Assembly (NCBI RefSeq): GCF_006912135.1
Contig: NZ_VIRS01000018.1
Coordinates: forward strand, 124,001-188,000
Reading direction: 5' to 3'
Source of the DNA: Cryptosporangium phraense
GTDB lineage: Bacteria; Actinomycetota; Actinomycetes; Mycobacteriales; Cryptosporangiaceae
DNA: 64,000 bases
The notes beneath the pieces were generated by a model. The model was not told the origin of the DNA, did no database searches, and saw only the letters and a list, made by a program, of their open reading frames with translations. Made by a program: the position numbers and the translations under genes. Positions 53,969-62,771 of this stretch are shown piece after piece (position 1 is the stretch's first letter; each line of letters opens with the position of its first letter).

Positions 53969-55171
53969 ATGAGCTTACGCAAGATGTTTACTGGGGCGAT
54001 GGTCGCGGCGCTGGTGAGCGTCGCCGCTGCCTGCGGAACCAGTGAGGAGAACGGCAGTTCGGAGTCGGGCACCGCGTTCACTCCGCCGAAGTTGTCGGCG
54101 CTGAACAAGCTCGGCACCCCCGAGGGCGCGTTGAACGTATTGGCGTGGGCGGGGTACGCCGAAGACGGTTCGAACGACCCGAAGGTCGACTGGGTGACGC
54201 CCTTCGAGAAGGCGACCGGGTGCCAGGTCGACGTGAAGGTGTTCGGCACGTCCGACGAGGCCGTGTCCCTCATGAAGACCGGCCAGTACGACACCGTGTC
54301 CGCGTCCGGAGACGCCTCGCTGAGGCTGATCGCCGGCGGGGACGTCGAGCCGGTCAACACCGGCCTGGTGCCGAACTACGCCGACCTGTTCCCGTTCCTG
54401 AAGAACCAGGCCTGGAACAGCGTCAAGGGCGTCTCCTACGGCATCCCGCACGGGTGGGGCGCGAACCTGCTGATGTACCGCACCGACACGGTGAAGCCGG
54501 CACCCACGTCCTGGTCGGCCGTGTTCGAGGACAACCCGTCCACCAAGGGCAAGGTCACGGCGTACGACTCGCCGATCTATATCGCCGACGCGGCGCTCTA
54601 TCTGATGAAGACGAAGCCCGACCTGAAGATCACGAACCCCTACGCGCTGGACGACAAACAGTTCGCAGCAGCCGTCGGACTGTTGAAGAAGCAGAAGGCG
54701 AACGTGGGGGAGTACTGGTCGGACTATCTCAAAGAGGTGAGTGCGTTCAAGGCCGGTGACTCCGTGGTCGGCACGACCTGGCAGGTCATCGCGAACGTCG
54801 CGAAGACCGAAGGCGCGGACGTCGAGGCGGTCCTCCCGTCCGAGGGGTCGACCGGCTGGTCCGACACCTGGATGGTCGGCGCGAAGTCCAAGCACAAGAC
54901 GTGTGCGTACAAGTGGCTGGACCACATCGTATCGCCGAAGGCGAACGCGCAGGTGGCCGAGTACTTCGGCGAATCACCGGCGAACCCGAAGGCGTGCGCG
55001 TTCACCGCGGACAAGAAGCACTGCGACACCTACCACGCCGGTGACGCGGCCTACGCCAAGCAGATCTGGTACTGGTCGACGCCGATCACCCAGTGCCTCG
55101 ACGGCCGCACCGACGTGAAGTGCACCGATTACTCCGCTTGGACCAAGGCCTGGACGGAGATCAAGGGGTAG
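53969..55171 (+). CDS. polyamine-type solute-binding lipoprotein (copy 1)
   Basis: 400 residues from ATG 53969 with GGAAGAAAG upstream. Lipoprotein signal ending VSVAAAC (Cys22). The rest is a PotD/PotF-like (COG0687) binding fold: NVLAWAGYAEDGSNDPKVDW, SLMKTGQYDTVSASGDASLR, YGIPHGWGANLLMYRTDTV. Six Cys in the mature part could form three disulfides. No permease or ATPase gene is near. A gapless paralogue, about three quarters identical by eye, lies at 61045. The regulator boxes upstream tie it to the kinase operon, so a sensing role is proposed. Confidence 0.9.
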   Translation: MSLRKMFTGAMVAALVSVAAACGTSEENGSSESGTAFTPPKLSALNKLGTPEGALNVLAWAGYAEDGSNDPKVDWVTPFEKATGCQVDVKVFGTSDEAVSLMKTGQYDTVSASGDASLRLIAGGDVEPVNTGLVPNYADLFPFLKNQAWNSVKGVSYGIPHGWGANLLMYRTDTVKPAPTSWSAVFEDNPSTKGKVTAYDSPIYIADAALYLMKTKPDLKITNPYALDDKQFAAAVGLLKKQKANVGEYWSDYLKEVSAFKAGDSVVGTTWQVIANVAKTEGADVEAVLPSEGSTGWSDTWMVGAKSKHKTCAYKWLDHIVSPKANAQVAEYFGESPANPKACAFTADKKHCDTYHAGDAAYAKQIWYWSTPITQCLDGRTDVKCTDYSAWTKAWTEIKG

Positions 55172-55180
55172 GACCCGCTC

Positions 55181-55214
55181 GGCCCGCCCGGTCGACGTAC
55201 GTCCCGGGCGGGCC
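55181..55214. terminator. bidirectional terminator hairpin
   Basis: A perfect 11-bp stem (GGCCCGCCCGG with its complement) with a 12-nt loop between the binding-protein gene and the convergent membrane-protein gene. Confidence 0.75.
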
Positions 55215-55230
55215 CTGCATCAAGCGCACA

Positions 55231-55842
55231 TCAGATCGAGATACGAATACCCAGGAGGTTGACGTCGATGAGCTTTCCGCGCTCGTCCTCGTCGCCGTTC
55301 CCGTCGTCCGAATCGGCCGGCGGGGTGGGAGACGGGGACTCGTCCTCGTCGGCCGGCTCTGACGGCGCCGGGCTCTCGGACTCGGCCGCGGCCGACTCCG
55401 ACGGCCGAGGGCTGGCCGACGCGGACGCGGTGGCCGACGGCGACGCGGTGACGGTCGTCTCCTGGGCGTCGTTCTCGGTCTCGACGGAGAGCGGCCGACC
55501 GGGAGCGGCCAGCGGAGCGTCGGTCTCACTCGGATGCCGGCTGGGCAGGCCGAGCGCCTCGGTCTCGCCGGGGCGCAGCAGGCCGAGCACCACGATCGTC
55601 GCGTACGCGAGCCCGATCAGGCTGGCCACGCAGAGCGCGAACCGCACCGTGCGCGCGGTCCGCGACGAGGCGAAAGCCGGTTCGTCCTCGCGTAACTGCT
55701 CCCGTCTGCGGCGACGGTGACGGTGGCGACCGGGTCGGGTCGGGTCTTCAGCGGTCTCGGTCGGTCTGTCCAGCGCCTCGGTCAACGACTCCTCATCGGG
55801 GTCGTCCACTAGCGCCAGCGGCACCTGAGCCATGAGGGACAT
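55231..55842 (-). CDS. single-pass membrane protein with acidic Ser/Pro tail (copy 1)
   Basis: 203 residues from ATG 55842 (AAGG upstream). A cytosolic N-terminal part with the basic stretch GRHRHRRRRREQ, one membrane helix (about 68-90, FALCVASLIGLAYATIVVLG), then about 110 residues of Ser/Pro/Ala/Glu/Asp-rich outside tail ending GKLIDVNLLGIRISI. No known domain. It lies tail-to-tail with binding protein 1; a protein of the same layout lies tail-to-tail with binding protein 2. Function unknown; it may partner the lipoprotein at the membrane. Confidence 0.75.
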   Translation of the reverse strand: MSLMAQVPLALVDDPDEESLTEALDRPTETAEDPTRPGRHRHRRRRREQLREDEPAFASSRTARTVRFALCVASLIGLAYATIVVLGLLRPGETEALGLPSRHPSETDAPLAAPGRPLSVETENDAQETTVTASPSATASASASPRPSESAAAESESPAPSEPADEDESPSPTPPADSDDGNGDEDERGKLIDVNLLGIRISI

Positions 55843-55913
55843 GTTAAGCCTTGTGTCCGGTTGTGCCTAGTTGTACTGATGGTTCCGCTGTTAAGTGATT
55901 CCATTGTGGCTGG

Positions 55914-56648
55914 TCACGCGGGCTCGGTCTGCCGAATTTCGACGACGTACCCGGCGCCGCGGACGGTGTGGATCAGCGTCGGGTCGCCGAGCTTCCGGCG
56001 CAGTTGGGCGACGACGACGTCGACGACGTTCGACATCGGCTCGGTGCGTGAGTCCCAGCAGTGCTCGATGAGCTGGCCCCGGCTCACGATCTGCCCGTGC
56101 GCCGACGCGAGGATCTCCAGTACCGCGAACTCCTTCGCGGTGACGGTCAGCAGCACGCCGGCGCGGCGCACCTGCCGTCGCCGGACGTCGATCTCCAGGT
56201 CACCGACCCGCAAGACCGCCTGGGTGGGGCCGTCCTCGGCCGCCGATCGGCGGCAGAGGCTGCGGACGCGCGCGACGAGCTCGGCCGTGGCGAACGGTTT
56301 AACCAGGTAGTCGTCACCGCCGGACGTGAAGCCGGCGACCCGGTCGGCCACCGTGTCGCGGGCGGTGAGGAACAGCACCGGCGTCCGCCAGCCGCTCTGC
56401 CGCTGGCCCTCGACGTACGTGATGCTGTCGCCGCTGGGCAGGATCCGGTCGAAGACGACGCACCCGTACGGGTGCGTGGTGATCGCGTCGTGCGCCGGCG
56501 GAATGTCGTCGACCAGGTCGACGGCCATGCCCGCACCGCGCAGCGCCGCGGAGACCGCGTAGCCCAGCTCCGCCTCGTCATCCACCACCAGGACACGCAT
56601 GCCGCACATAGTGCCAGTGCCGAAGACGTTCGAGGTAATCGTCTTCAT
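55914..56648 (-). CDS. OmpR/PhoB-family response regulator
   Basis: 244 residues from ATG 56648, which has GAGGAATTC upstream; receiver homology begins at the Met of 56600 (MRVLVVDDEAELG), so a shorter form is possible. Receiver with Asp67 in VVFDRILP and Lys in LVKPFA; winged helix with LTVTAKEFAVLEILASAHGQ, IVSRGQLIEHCWD and the tail DPTLIHTVRGAGYVVEI. The partner kinase is probably the divergent NIT-domain protein. The TCATGA boxes overlap its own 5' end, so it is probably autoregulated. Confidence 0.9.
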   Translation of the reverse strand: MKTITSNVFGTGTMCGMRVLVVDDEAELGYAVSAALRGAGMAVDLVDDIPPAHDAITTHPYGCVVFDRILPSGDSITYVEGQRQSGWRTPVLFLTARDTVADRVAGFTSGGDDYLVKPFATAELVARVRSLCRRSAAEDGPTQAVLRVGDLEIDVRRRQVRRAGVLLTVTAKEFAVLEILASAHGQIVSRGQLIEHCWDSRTEPMSNVVDVVVAQLRRKLGDPTLIHTVRGAGYVVEIRQTEPA

Positions 56649-56697
56649 GAATTCCTCATGATTGACGCGCTCATGAGGAATTAATGAGGCTGAGTCG
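56645..56697. promoter_or_regulatory. paired TCATGA boxes in regulator/kinase gap
   Basis: TCATGA at 56645, 56656 and 56671 and TAATGA at 56682: two pairs with 11-bp spacing, then TGAGTCG at 56691-56697. The inner parts also form a 12-bp inverted repeat (AATTCCTCATGA and TCATGAGGAATT, 9-bp spacer). Spacing of the last box to TGAGTCG (9 bp) equals that at 53846-53861, so the two sites are copies of one control element. Confidence 0.8.
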
Positions 56698-56834
56698 TTG
56701 TGAACAAATCCTTCGGTTTAATTGACGGACAGGCTTTCCTTGCCAGTTTCCATTGTGGTGAAATGCAATTCGAGCCGGACCGCGGGAGTCTCGTCCGGGC
56801 TTGTTCACCTACTGATCGCATGGACGGAGGAGTC

Positions 56835-59800
56835 GTGCCAACGTCCCTTCTGGACCGGAGCCCAACACGGCCACCGGAAGGCAGGACAGAGCAGGTGGAC
56901 AGCACCGAGGAGCCGCCGTCGTCCGAGCTCGACACGGATTACCGAACAGGCGTCGGGACCCGCCTGTTCGGCAACACGTCGATCCGGCTGAAGGTCATCT
57001 GGATCACGCTCGTTCCGCTGATCGCGATGTTCCTGTTCTCGGGAATCGTCGCCCGATCGGTTCTCGACGAGGCCCAGACCGCGAGCAAGATTCAGGATTT
57101 CGCGCGCCTGGGCAACGAGTCGTCGTCGCTGGTCGACGTTCTCCAGATCGAGCGCTCGTCGGCCGCGGCGTACGTGACCGACCCGGGAAAGACGCCGAGT
57201 CATCCGACGCTGAAGCATTTCGTCGAGCAGGGTCGTAACACCGATGCGGGTTTCCGCCGGTTCCTCGATCAGTACGAGAGCCTGGACCCGGAGATCGCCG
57301 CGCCGATCAGCTCCGAGTTCGAGCAGGTGAAGCGCGGCTACGCGGTGATGACCCGCAACCGCGACTCGGTGATCGACCAGGCCCGCAAGGGCGGCGTCCG
57401 GGTCGGGGCGGCGGTGACGATCTACGAGCAGCTGATCACCAGCCTGCTGCAGATGAAGGAGCGCCTGGCCGGTGCGGCCGCCGGTGACGAGCAGCTGTCG
57501 GCCCAGCTGACCGCGGTGTCGGCGTTCGCCAAGTACAAGGAGGCGATCTGGCAGGAGCAGATCGTCGTCCGGACCGCGCTGGAGGACGGCAACAAGCGCT
57601 TCACGAACGACACGTTCGGCTCGTTCCGGGCCGCGGTGTCGGACGAGAGCGCGTTCCGCAGCCAGTTCATGCTCAGCGCGACCGACCGTCAGCAACAGAT
57701 CCGCAACACGACGCTGACCGAGGAGCTGACCTACCAGCAGCTCCGGACCCGGGCCCAGAACGCCGGGCTCGGCAACGCGCTCTCGTTCGGCCTGGCGACC
57801 TGGCTGGAGACCAGCGACCGCGAGAACACGCTGCTCCGCTCGATCGAGCAGCAGCTCAACACCGCGACCGTGCAGGACGCCGGCTCGTTCCGCACCGACG
57901 CGATGCAGCAGGCGATCATCGTCATCACGATCGCGCTGGTGGCCCTGGTCGTGGCCCTGCTGGTCTCGCTGGCGGTCGCCCGCTCGATGGTCCGCCCGCT
58001 GGTGCGGCTGCGGACGAGCGCGCTCGAGGTCGCCTATCAGTCGCTGCCGGACGTCGTCCGTAAACTGCAGGACGCGGACCAGCAGACGGCGGCCCAGGCC
58101 TCCGCGGAGACCGCGGCGAAGACCGTCGACATCCGGTCGGGTGACGAGATCGGCCAGGTCGCGCAGGCGTTCAACGCGGTCCACCTGGAGGCCGTGCGGG
58201 TCGCATCCGAGCAGGCCCAGCTGCGCCAGAGCGTCTCGTCGATGTTCGTGAACCTGTCCCGGCGCTCGCAGCTGCTGGTCGACCGGTTGATCCGGTTGAT
58301 CGACGGTCTGGAGCAGGGTGAGCAGGACCCGGACCGGCTGTCCGAGCTGTTCAAACTCGACCACCTCGCGACCCGGATGCGCCGGAACGACGAGAACCTC
58401 CTCGTCCTCGGCGGTGCCGAGTCGGGCCGCAGCTGGGCCAAGCCCGCGCCGCTGATCGACGTCCTCCGGGCCGCGACGGCCGAGGTCGAGCAGTACACCC
58501 GGGTCAAGCTCGGGTCGATCGACGAGGGTGCCGAGATCGCCGCCGGGGCGGTGAACGACGTCGTCCACCTGGTCGCGGAGATCCTGGAGAACGCGACCTC
58601 GTTCTCCTCGCCCCGCACCGACGTCACGGTCGACGCCCGGCGGGAGGCCGGCCAGGTCGTCATCGAGGTGATCGACCACGGCATCGGGATGTCCCGGCAG
58701 CAGCTCGCCGAGTTCAACGAGCGGCTGGCCAAGCCGCCGGTGTTCGACATCGCGGTCTCGCGGATGATGGGCCTCTTCGTGGTCGGCCGGCTGGCCTCCC
58801 GGCACGGCGTCAAGGTGATGCTCCGCGACGCGACCGGCGGTGGTGTCCTGGTGATGATCACGCTCCCGTCCGGGGTCCTGCACGTTCCTGCCCCGGCTTC
58901 GGACGCTTCGCGGGTGAGCAGGGCCGACGTCGGTAACCGGCCGATCGAGCGGGTCGCGTCGGAGCGTCTCGACCTGCCGAAGCGCGAGCCGTTCAACGGC
59001 TTCGCGACGAAGGCGACGGCGTCGACGTACGCGCCGACCTCCGGGTTCGGGAACTGGGCGAGCCCCGCGCCGGTCAGCCCGGCGCCGGCCAGCACCTCGC
59101 CGTACACGCGGACGGCGGACTCGTGGTCGGCGTTCGACCCGCCGACGGTGCGGAACGTCCCGCCGGCGCCCGCGCCCGCTCCCAGCGAGCCGAGTTGGTC
59201 GGAGGCGACGCAGCCGATCAGCGTGTTCCCGGAGCCGACCGTCGAGATGCCGTTGCCGATCTTCGAGGCGACGAACTCCGACTGGTTCCGGACCAACCCC
59301 AACCTTCCTCGTGTGCCGGAGGCCCCGGGCGCTTATGCGCCCGCTTCAGACCCGGCGTCGGTCCGTGCGGAGTACTCCGCGGCGGGGCGGTCGTCGACTA
59401 CAGACCCGGCGTCGGTCCGTGCGGAGTACTCCGCGGCGGGGCGGTCGTCGACTACAGACCCGGCGTCGGTGTTGGACTCCGCCCCTGCACCGGCGCCGGC
59501 CTTTCCCTTCACTCCGGCCGCGGCCCCGGCCCCGTGGCCGGCGCGGGGGCCGCGGCCGCCGGCCGGTGCCCGGCCGGCGTCCGCGCTGCCGCCGGTCGCG
59601 GTCCCGTCGCTAGCGGCCTCAGCGGTTTCCGCGCGGTCGTCGGTCGCGACCGCGTCCCGTACTCCGGCCCCTCCATCGGTCCCGACGCCGATGGCGGGGC
59701 CGGCCGAGCCGGCTCCCGCGCCAGCGGTGTCGTGGGAGTCACCGGCCGACAGTGGGTGGAAGGCGGCCCAGGCGGCGGCCGAGAAGGCCCCCACTGCCCT

Positions 59801-59978
59801 GACCGACTCGGGCCTTCCCAAGCGCGTCCCGATGGCGCACTACGTGCCCGGCCGCGTCGAGCGGGCGCCGAAGCTCGCGCCGACCCAGCGATCGCCGGAG
59901 GCGATCCGCGGCGTCCTGTCCAGCTACCGCAGCGGTCTCGAGCAGGGCCGCCTCCAGAGCACCAAGGAGGAGCAGTGA
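56835..59978 (+). CDS. cvnA-like: NIT-domain sensor kinase heading a conservon-like operon
   Basis: 1047 residues from GTG 56835 (GGAGGAG upstream). The frame is open back to 56700, but that would leave no room for a promoter next to the boxes. Membrane helix 1 ([19 protein letters not shown]), outside NIT domain (about 60-340; [20 protein letters not shown]), helix 2 ([20 protein letters not shown]), HAMP, a helical segment with His510 in [10 protein letters not shown], and an HATPase with [12 protein letters not shown] and [12 protein letters not shown] 330-residue Pro/Ala tail follows and contains a 54-bp duplication. It belongs to the CvnA group of actinomycete sensor proteins. Confidence 0.9.
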   Translation: MPTSLLDRSPTRPPEGRTEQVDSTEEPPSSELDTDYRTGVGTRLFGNTSIRLKVIWITLVPLIAMFLFSGIVARSVLDEAQTASKIQDFARLGNESSSLVDVLQIERSSAAAYVTDPGKTPSHPTLKHFVEQGRNTDAGFRRFLDQYESLDPEIAAPISSEFEQVKRGYAVMTRNRDSVIDQARKGGVRVGAAVTIYEQLITSLLQMKERLAGAAAGDEQLSAQLTAVSAFAKYKEAIWQEQIVVRTALEDGNKRFTNDTFGSFRAAVSDESAFRSQFMLSATDRQQQIRNTTLTEELTYQQLRTRAQNAGLGNALSFGLATWLETSDRENTLLRSIEQQLNTATVQDAGSFRTDAMQQAIIVITIALVALVVALLVSLAVARSMVRPLVRLRTSALEVAYQSLPDVVRKLQDADQQTAAQASAETAAKTVDIRSGDEIGQVAQAFNAVHLEAVRVASEQAQLRQSVSSMFVNLSRRSQLLVDRLIRLIDGLEQGEQDPDRLSELFKLDHLATRMRRNDENLLVLGGAESGRSWAKPAPLIDVLRAATAEVEQYTRVKLGSIDEGAEIAAGAVNDVVHLVAEILENATSFSSPRTDVTVDARREAGQVVIEVIDHGIGMSRQQLAEFNERLAKPPVFDIAVSRMMGLFVVGRLASRHGVKVMLRDATGGGVLVMITLPSGVLHVPAPASDASRVSRADVGNRPIERVASERLDLPKREPFNGFATKATASTYAPTSGFGNWASPAPVSPAPASTSPYTRTADSWSAFDPPTVRNVPPAPAPAPSEPSWSEATQPISVFPEPTVEMPLPIFEATNSDWFRTNPNLPRVPEAPGAYAPASDPASVRAEYSAAGRSSTTDPASVRAEYSAAGRSSTTDPASVLDSAPAPAPAFPFTPAAAPAPWPARGPRPPAGARPASALPPVAVPSLAASAVSARSSVATASRTPAPPSVPTPMAGPAEPAPAPAVSWESPADSGWKAAQAAAEKAPTALTDSGLPKRVPMAHYVPGRVERAPKLAPTQRSPEAIRGVLSSYRSGLEQGRLQSTKEEQ
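59349..59456 (+). repeat. perfect 54-bp tandem duplication inside the kinase tail
   Basis: Units 59349-59402 and 59403-59456 are identical and add 18 residues each ([18 protein letters not shown]) to the Pro/Ala-rich tail. The first 14 bases recur at 59457. Perfect identity points to a recent slippage event that kept the frame. Confidence 0.95.
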
Positions 59979-60406
59979 CTACGGCCCCAGCGCTCAGCCA
60001 CGACGCTCAGAACCTGAACTGGCTCGTCGGCAACTTCGCCAACCGCGTCCCCGGCATCGCCCACGCCGTGGCCGTGTCCGCCGACGGGCTGCTGCTGGCG
60101 GTCTCCGACGGGTTACCGCGCGACCGCGCCGACCAGCTCGCCGCGATCGCGTCCGGGCTGGTGAGCCTCACCCACGGTGCGGCGCTCTGCTTCGAGGGCG
60201 GGAACGTCAGCCAGACCGTCGTCGAGATGGACACCGGCTTCCTGCTCGTCATGTCGATCAGCGACGGCTCGTCGCTGGCCGTCCTGGCCTCCCGGTCGTG
60301 CGACATCGGCCAGGTCGGCTACGAGATGGCGCTGCTGGTGGAGCGCGTCGGCCAGGTGCTGACGCCCGCGCTCCGGTCCGAACTACACGGCGCGCTGTCG
60401 CTGTAG
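59975..60406 (+). CDS. cvnB-like: roadblock/LC7-domain protein (CvnB-like)
   Basis: 143 residues from GTG 59975, overlapping the kinase stop (GTGA). Roadblock fold: [60 protein letters not shown]. In conservons these proteins bind the GTPase and the sensor protein at the membrane. Followed after 12 bp by the GTPase gene; the usual DUF742 (CvnC) gene between them is absent. Confidence 0.93.
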   Translation: MTTAPALSHDAQNLNWLVGNFANRVPGIAHAVAVSADGLLLAVSDGLPRDRADQLAAIASGLVSLTHGAALCFEGGNVSQTVVEMDTGFLLVMSISDGSSLAVLASRSCDIGQVGYEMALLVERVGQVLTPALRSELHGALSL

Positions 60407-60418
60407 AGGAGATGTCCG

Positions 60419-61048
60419 GTGAACTTCGGTAACACGAGCACGCTCGACGCGCCCCGTATCTCGTCCACCGCGACGTCCGCCAAGATCGTCGTCGCCGGCG
60501 GGTTCGGCGTCGGAAAGACGACCTTGGTGGGGTCCGTCTCCGAGATCACGCCACTGACGACGGAGGCGATCATGACCGCGGCGTCGGTCGACGTCGACGA
60601 CGTCTCCGGCATCGGCGGGAAGACCACGACGACGGTCGCGATGGACTTCGGACGCATCACGATCGACGAGGAGCTGATCCTCTACCTCTTCGGGACGCCC
60701 GGCCAGACGCGGTTCTGGTTCATGTGGGACGAGCTGGTGCGGGGCGCGATCGGCGCGGTCGTGCTGGTCGACCCGCGGCGGCTGGCCGACTGCTTCTCGG
60801 CCGTCGACTTCTTCGAGCAGCACGGGGTTCCGTACGTCGTCGGGATGAACTGCTTCGACGGAATGCAGTCCAACACGATCCGGGAGATCCGCGAGGCGCT
60901 GTCGATCCGGCCGGACGTGCCGATCATGGCCTGCGACGCCCGACGCCGTGAGTCGACGAAGAACCTGCTGATCGCGCTGGTCGAGTACGTGCTCCGGATG
61001 CGCGGAACGGCGGCGCTGGCGAGCCGGCTCGCGGTGCCCCAGACGTGA
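60419..61048 (+). CDS. cvnD-like: Ras-like GTPase of conservon type (CvnD-like)
   Basis: 209 residues from GTG 60419 with AGAGGAGAT upstream. P-loop VVAGGFGVGKTTLVGSVSEI, switch region ITPLTTEAIMTAASVDVDDV, G3 motif LFGTPGQTRFWFMWDELVRG (the usual form in this family, in place of DTAGQ) and VGMNCFDGMQ at the G4 place. It cycles between GDP and GTP and is thought to carry the signal of the sensor protein. Its stop overlaps the GTG of binding protein 2, so the GTPase and lipoprotein are made together. Confidence 0.92.
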   Translation: MNFGNTSTLDAPRISSTATSAKIVVAGGFGVGKTTLVGSVSEITPLTTEAIMTAASVDVDDVSGIGGKTTTTVAMDFGRITIDEELILYLFGTPGQTRFWFMWDELVRGAIGAVVLVDPRRLADCFSAVDFFEQHGVPYVVGMNCFDGMQSNTIREIREALSIRPDVPIMACDARRRESTKNLLIALVEYVLRMRGTAALASRLAVPQT

Positions 61049-62241
61049 ACCGCTCCCGAAAGGTCGTGGTCGCCGCGCTGGCCCTGGTGCTGGCCGTGGC
61101 CGGCTGCAACGCCAAGACCGAGGCCGACGACGGCGACGACGCCGGGTTCGCCCCGCCGAAGCTGTCGGCGCTGTCGGAGCTCGGGACGCCGGAGGGCGCG
61201 CTGAGCGTGCTCGCCTGGGCCGGCTACGCCGAGGACGGGTCGAACGACCCGTCGATCGACTGGGTGACGCCGTTCGAGCACGCGACCGGCTGCCAGGTGA
61301 CGGTGAAGGTCTTCAACACGTCCGACGAGGCCGTGACGCTGATGAAGACCGGCAAGTACGACGTCGTCTCGGCCTCCGGTGACGCGTCGCTGCGACTGAT
61401 CGGCGACGGCACGGTCGAGCCGGTGAACACCGACCTGGTGCCGAACTACGTCGACATCTACAGCTTCCTGAAGAACCAGCGCTGGAACAGCGTCGACGAC
61501 GTGTCGTACGGGATCCCGCACGGCTGGGGCGCGAACCTGCTGATGTACCGCAAGGACGCGGTGCACCCGGCGCCGACGTCGTGGAGCGCGGTGTTCGCGC
61601 CGAGCCTCTCGGTCGTCGGCAAGGTCACCGCGTACGACTCGCCGATCTACATCGCGGACGCCGCGCTGTGGCTGATGAGGCACCAGCCCGACCTCGGGAT
61701 CACGAACCCGTACGCGCTGGACGACAAGCAGTTCGCGGCCGCGATCGCGGTGCTCGAGCAGCAGAAGGCCAGCGTCAGCGAGTATTGGAGCGACTACGCC
61801 GAGAACGTGGCCGCGTTCAAGGCCGGCGACTCGATCGTCGGCACCAGCTGGCAGGTCATCGAGAACGTCGCGAAGACCGAGGGCGTGGACGTCGAGGCCG
61901 TGCTGCCGTCGGAGGGGTCGACCGGCTGGTCCGACACCTGGATGCTCAGCGCGAAGTCCAAGCACAAGACCTGCGCCTACAAGTGGTTCGACCACATCGT
62001 CAGCCCGCAGGTGAACGCGCAGGTCGCCGAGTACTTCGGGGAAGCGCCGAGCAATCCCAAGGCGTGCCGGTTCACGACCGATCCGCAGCACTGCGCGGTG
62101 TACCACGCCAACGACGCGGGGTACGCGAAGCGCATCTGGTACTGGAGCACGCCGCTCGCCTCCTGCCTCGACGGGCGGACCGGCGTGCGGTGCAAGGACT
62201 ACGAGGACTGGGCCCAGGCCTGGACCACGATCAAGGGCTGA
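61045..62241 (+). CDS. polyamine-type solute-binding lipoprotein (copy 2), last gene of conservon
   Basis: 398 residues from GTG 61045, overlapping the GTPase stop (GTGA). Signal ending LAVAGC (Cys20). From F-x-PPKLSAL to the last residues it aligns without gaps to the protein at 53969, with all six mature cysteines kept (TGCQV, KTCAY, KAC, HC, CLDG, CxDY). The binding-cleft segments (GIPHGWGANLLMYR, AYDSPIYIADAAL) are the same, so both probably bind the same or a similar ligand. It has no transport genes of its own; the coupling to the GTPase points to signalling. Confidence 0.9.
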   Translation: MNRSRKVVVAALALVLAVAGCNAKTEADDGDDAGFAPPKLSALSELGTPEGALSVLAWAGYAEDGSNDPSIDWVTPFEHATGCQVTVKVFNTSDEAVTLMKTGKYDVVSASGDASLRLIGDGTVEPVNTDLVPNYVDIYSFLKNQRWNSVDDVSYGIPHGWGANLLMYRKDAVHPAPTSWSAVFAPSLSVVGKVTAYDSPIYIADAALWLMRHQPDLGITNPYALDDKQFAAAIAVLEQQKASVSEYWSDYAENVAAFKAGDSIVGTSWQVIENVAKTEGVDVEAVLPSEGSTGWSDTWMLSAKSKHKTCAYKWFDHIVSPQVNAQVAEYFGEAPSNPKACRFTTDPQHCAVYHANDAGYAKRIWYWSTPLASCLDGRTGVRCKDYEDWAQAWTTIKG

Positions 62242-62243
62242 AC

Positions 62244-62274
62244 TCCCCTCACCGCGTGCGCGTGGGTGAGGGGA
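62244..62274. terminator. bidirectional terminator hairpin
   Basis: A perfect 10-bp stem (TCCCCTCACC with its complement) and an 11-nt loop. It closes the conservon operon and overlaps the last codons of the convergent membrane-protein gene. Confidence 0.7.
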
Positions 62275-62731
62275 ACAGGTTGGACCAGAACGATTCCGGG
62301 GAGTCCGGCGACTCCGAGGGAGACACCGAAGGGGAGGCGGGCGTGGCTGCCTTCTTCGACGGTGCGGAGCGCGCCGGACGTGTTGGGGTCGGCGCCGGTG
62401 ACGCGGCTTGACGGGGCCGCGTCACCGGCGCCGGTGCGGACGTCCTGGGCGCCGGTGTGGTGGGCGACGGCGCTGCGGAGCTGGCCTCGTTCGGCAGCGG
62501 CAGCGCGGTGTTCCCGTGGCCACCGCCCAGCATGCTGACGCCGAGCAGCGCGGTGTACACGACCGCGGCCCCGCTCGCGACGCCCAGCCCGACCTTCAAC
62601 CAGCGGCGTCGTCGCCCGGTGTGGTCGAGGAAGATCGCGTGATCGGCCTGAGTGGCGGGGCCGCCGCGGCGGTGCCGACCGGCTTTGGTCACGGCCGTCA
62701 TCAGGACGGTATCGGCGTCGTTCTCAGACAT
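62249..62731 (-). CDS. single-pass membrane protein with Ser/Pro tail (copy 2)
   Basis: 160 residues from ATG 62731. N-terminal basic GRHRRGG, a second basic cluster GRRRRWLK, one membrane helix (about 45-68, VGLGVASGAAVVYTALLGVS), then a Ser/Pro/Ala/Thr tail of about 85 residues ending SFWSNLFPSPTRTR. Layout, basic motif and the VAS-Y-T helix pattern match the protein at 55231, so they are probably paralogues. It is likewise tail-to-tail with a binding-protein gene. Confidence 0.75.
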   Translation of the reverse strand: MSENDADTVLMTAVTKAGRHRRGGPATQADHAIFLDHTGRRRRWLKVGLGVASGAAVVYTALLGVSMLGGGHGNTALPLPNEASSAAPSPTTPAPRTSAPAPVTRPRQAASPAPTPTRPARSAPSKKAATPASPSVSPSESPDSPESFWSNLFPSPTRTR

Positions 62732-62771
62732 GCCGATAACCTAGCATTTCACTGTTTATCCTGATAGGACT

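Noticed and set aside
56700-56834. Upstream GTG at 56700 as start of the NIT kinase.
   Set aside because: It would place the start 13 bp from the last regulatory box, leaving no promoter; GTG 56835 has a strong GGAGGAG and gives the normal N-terminus.
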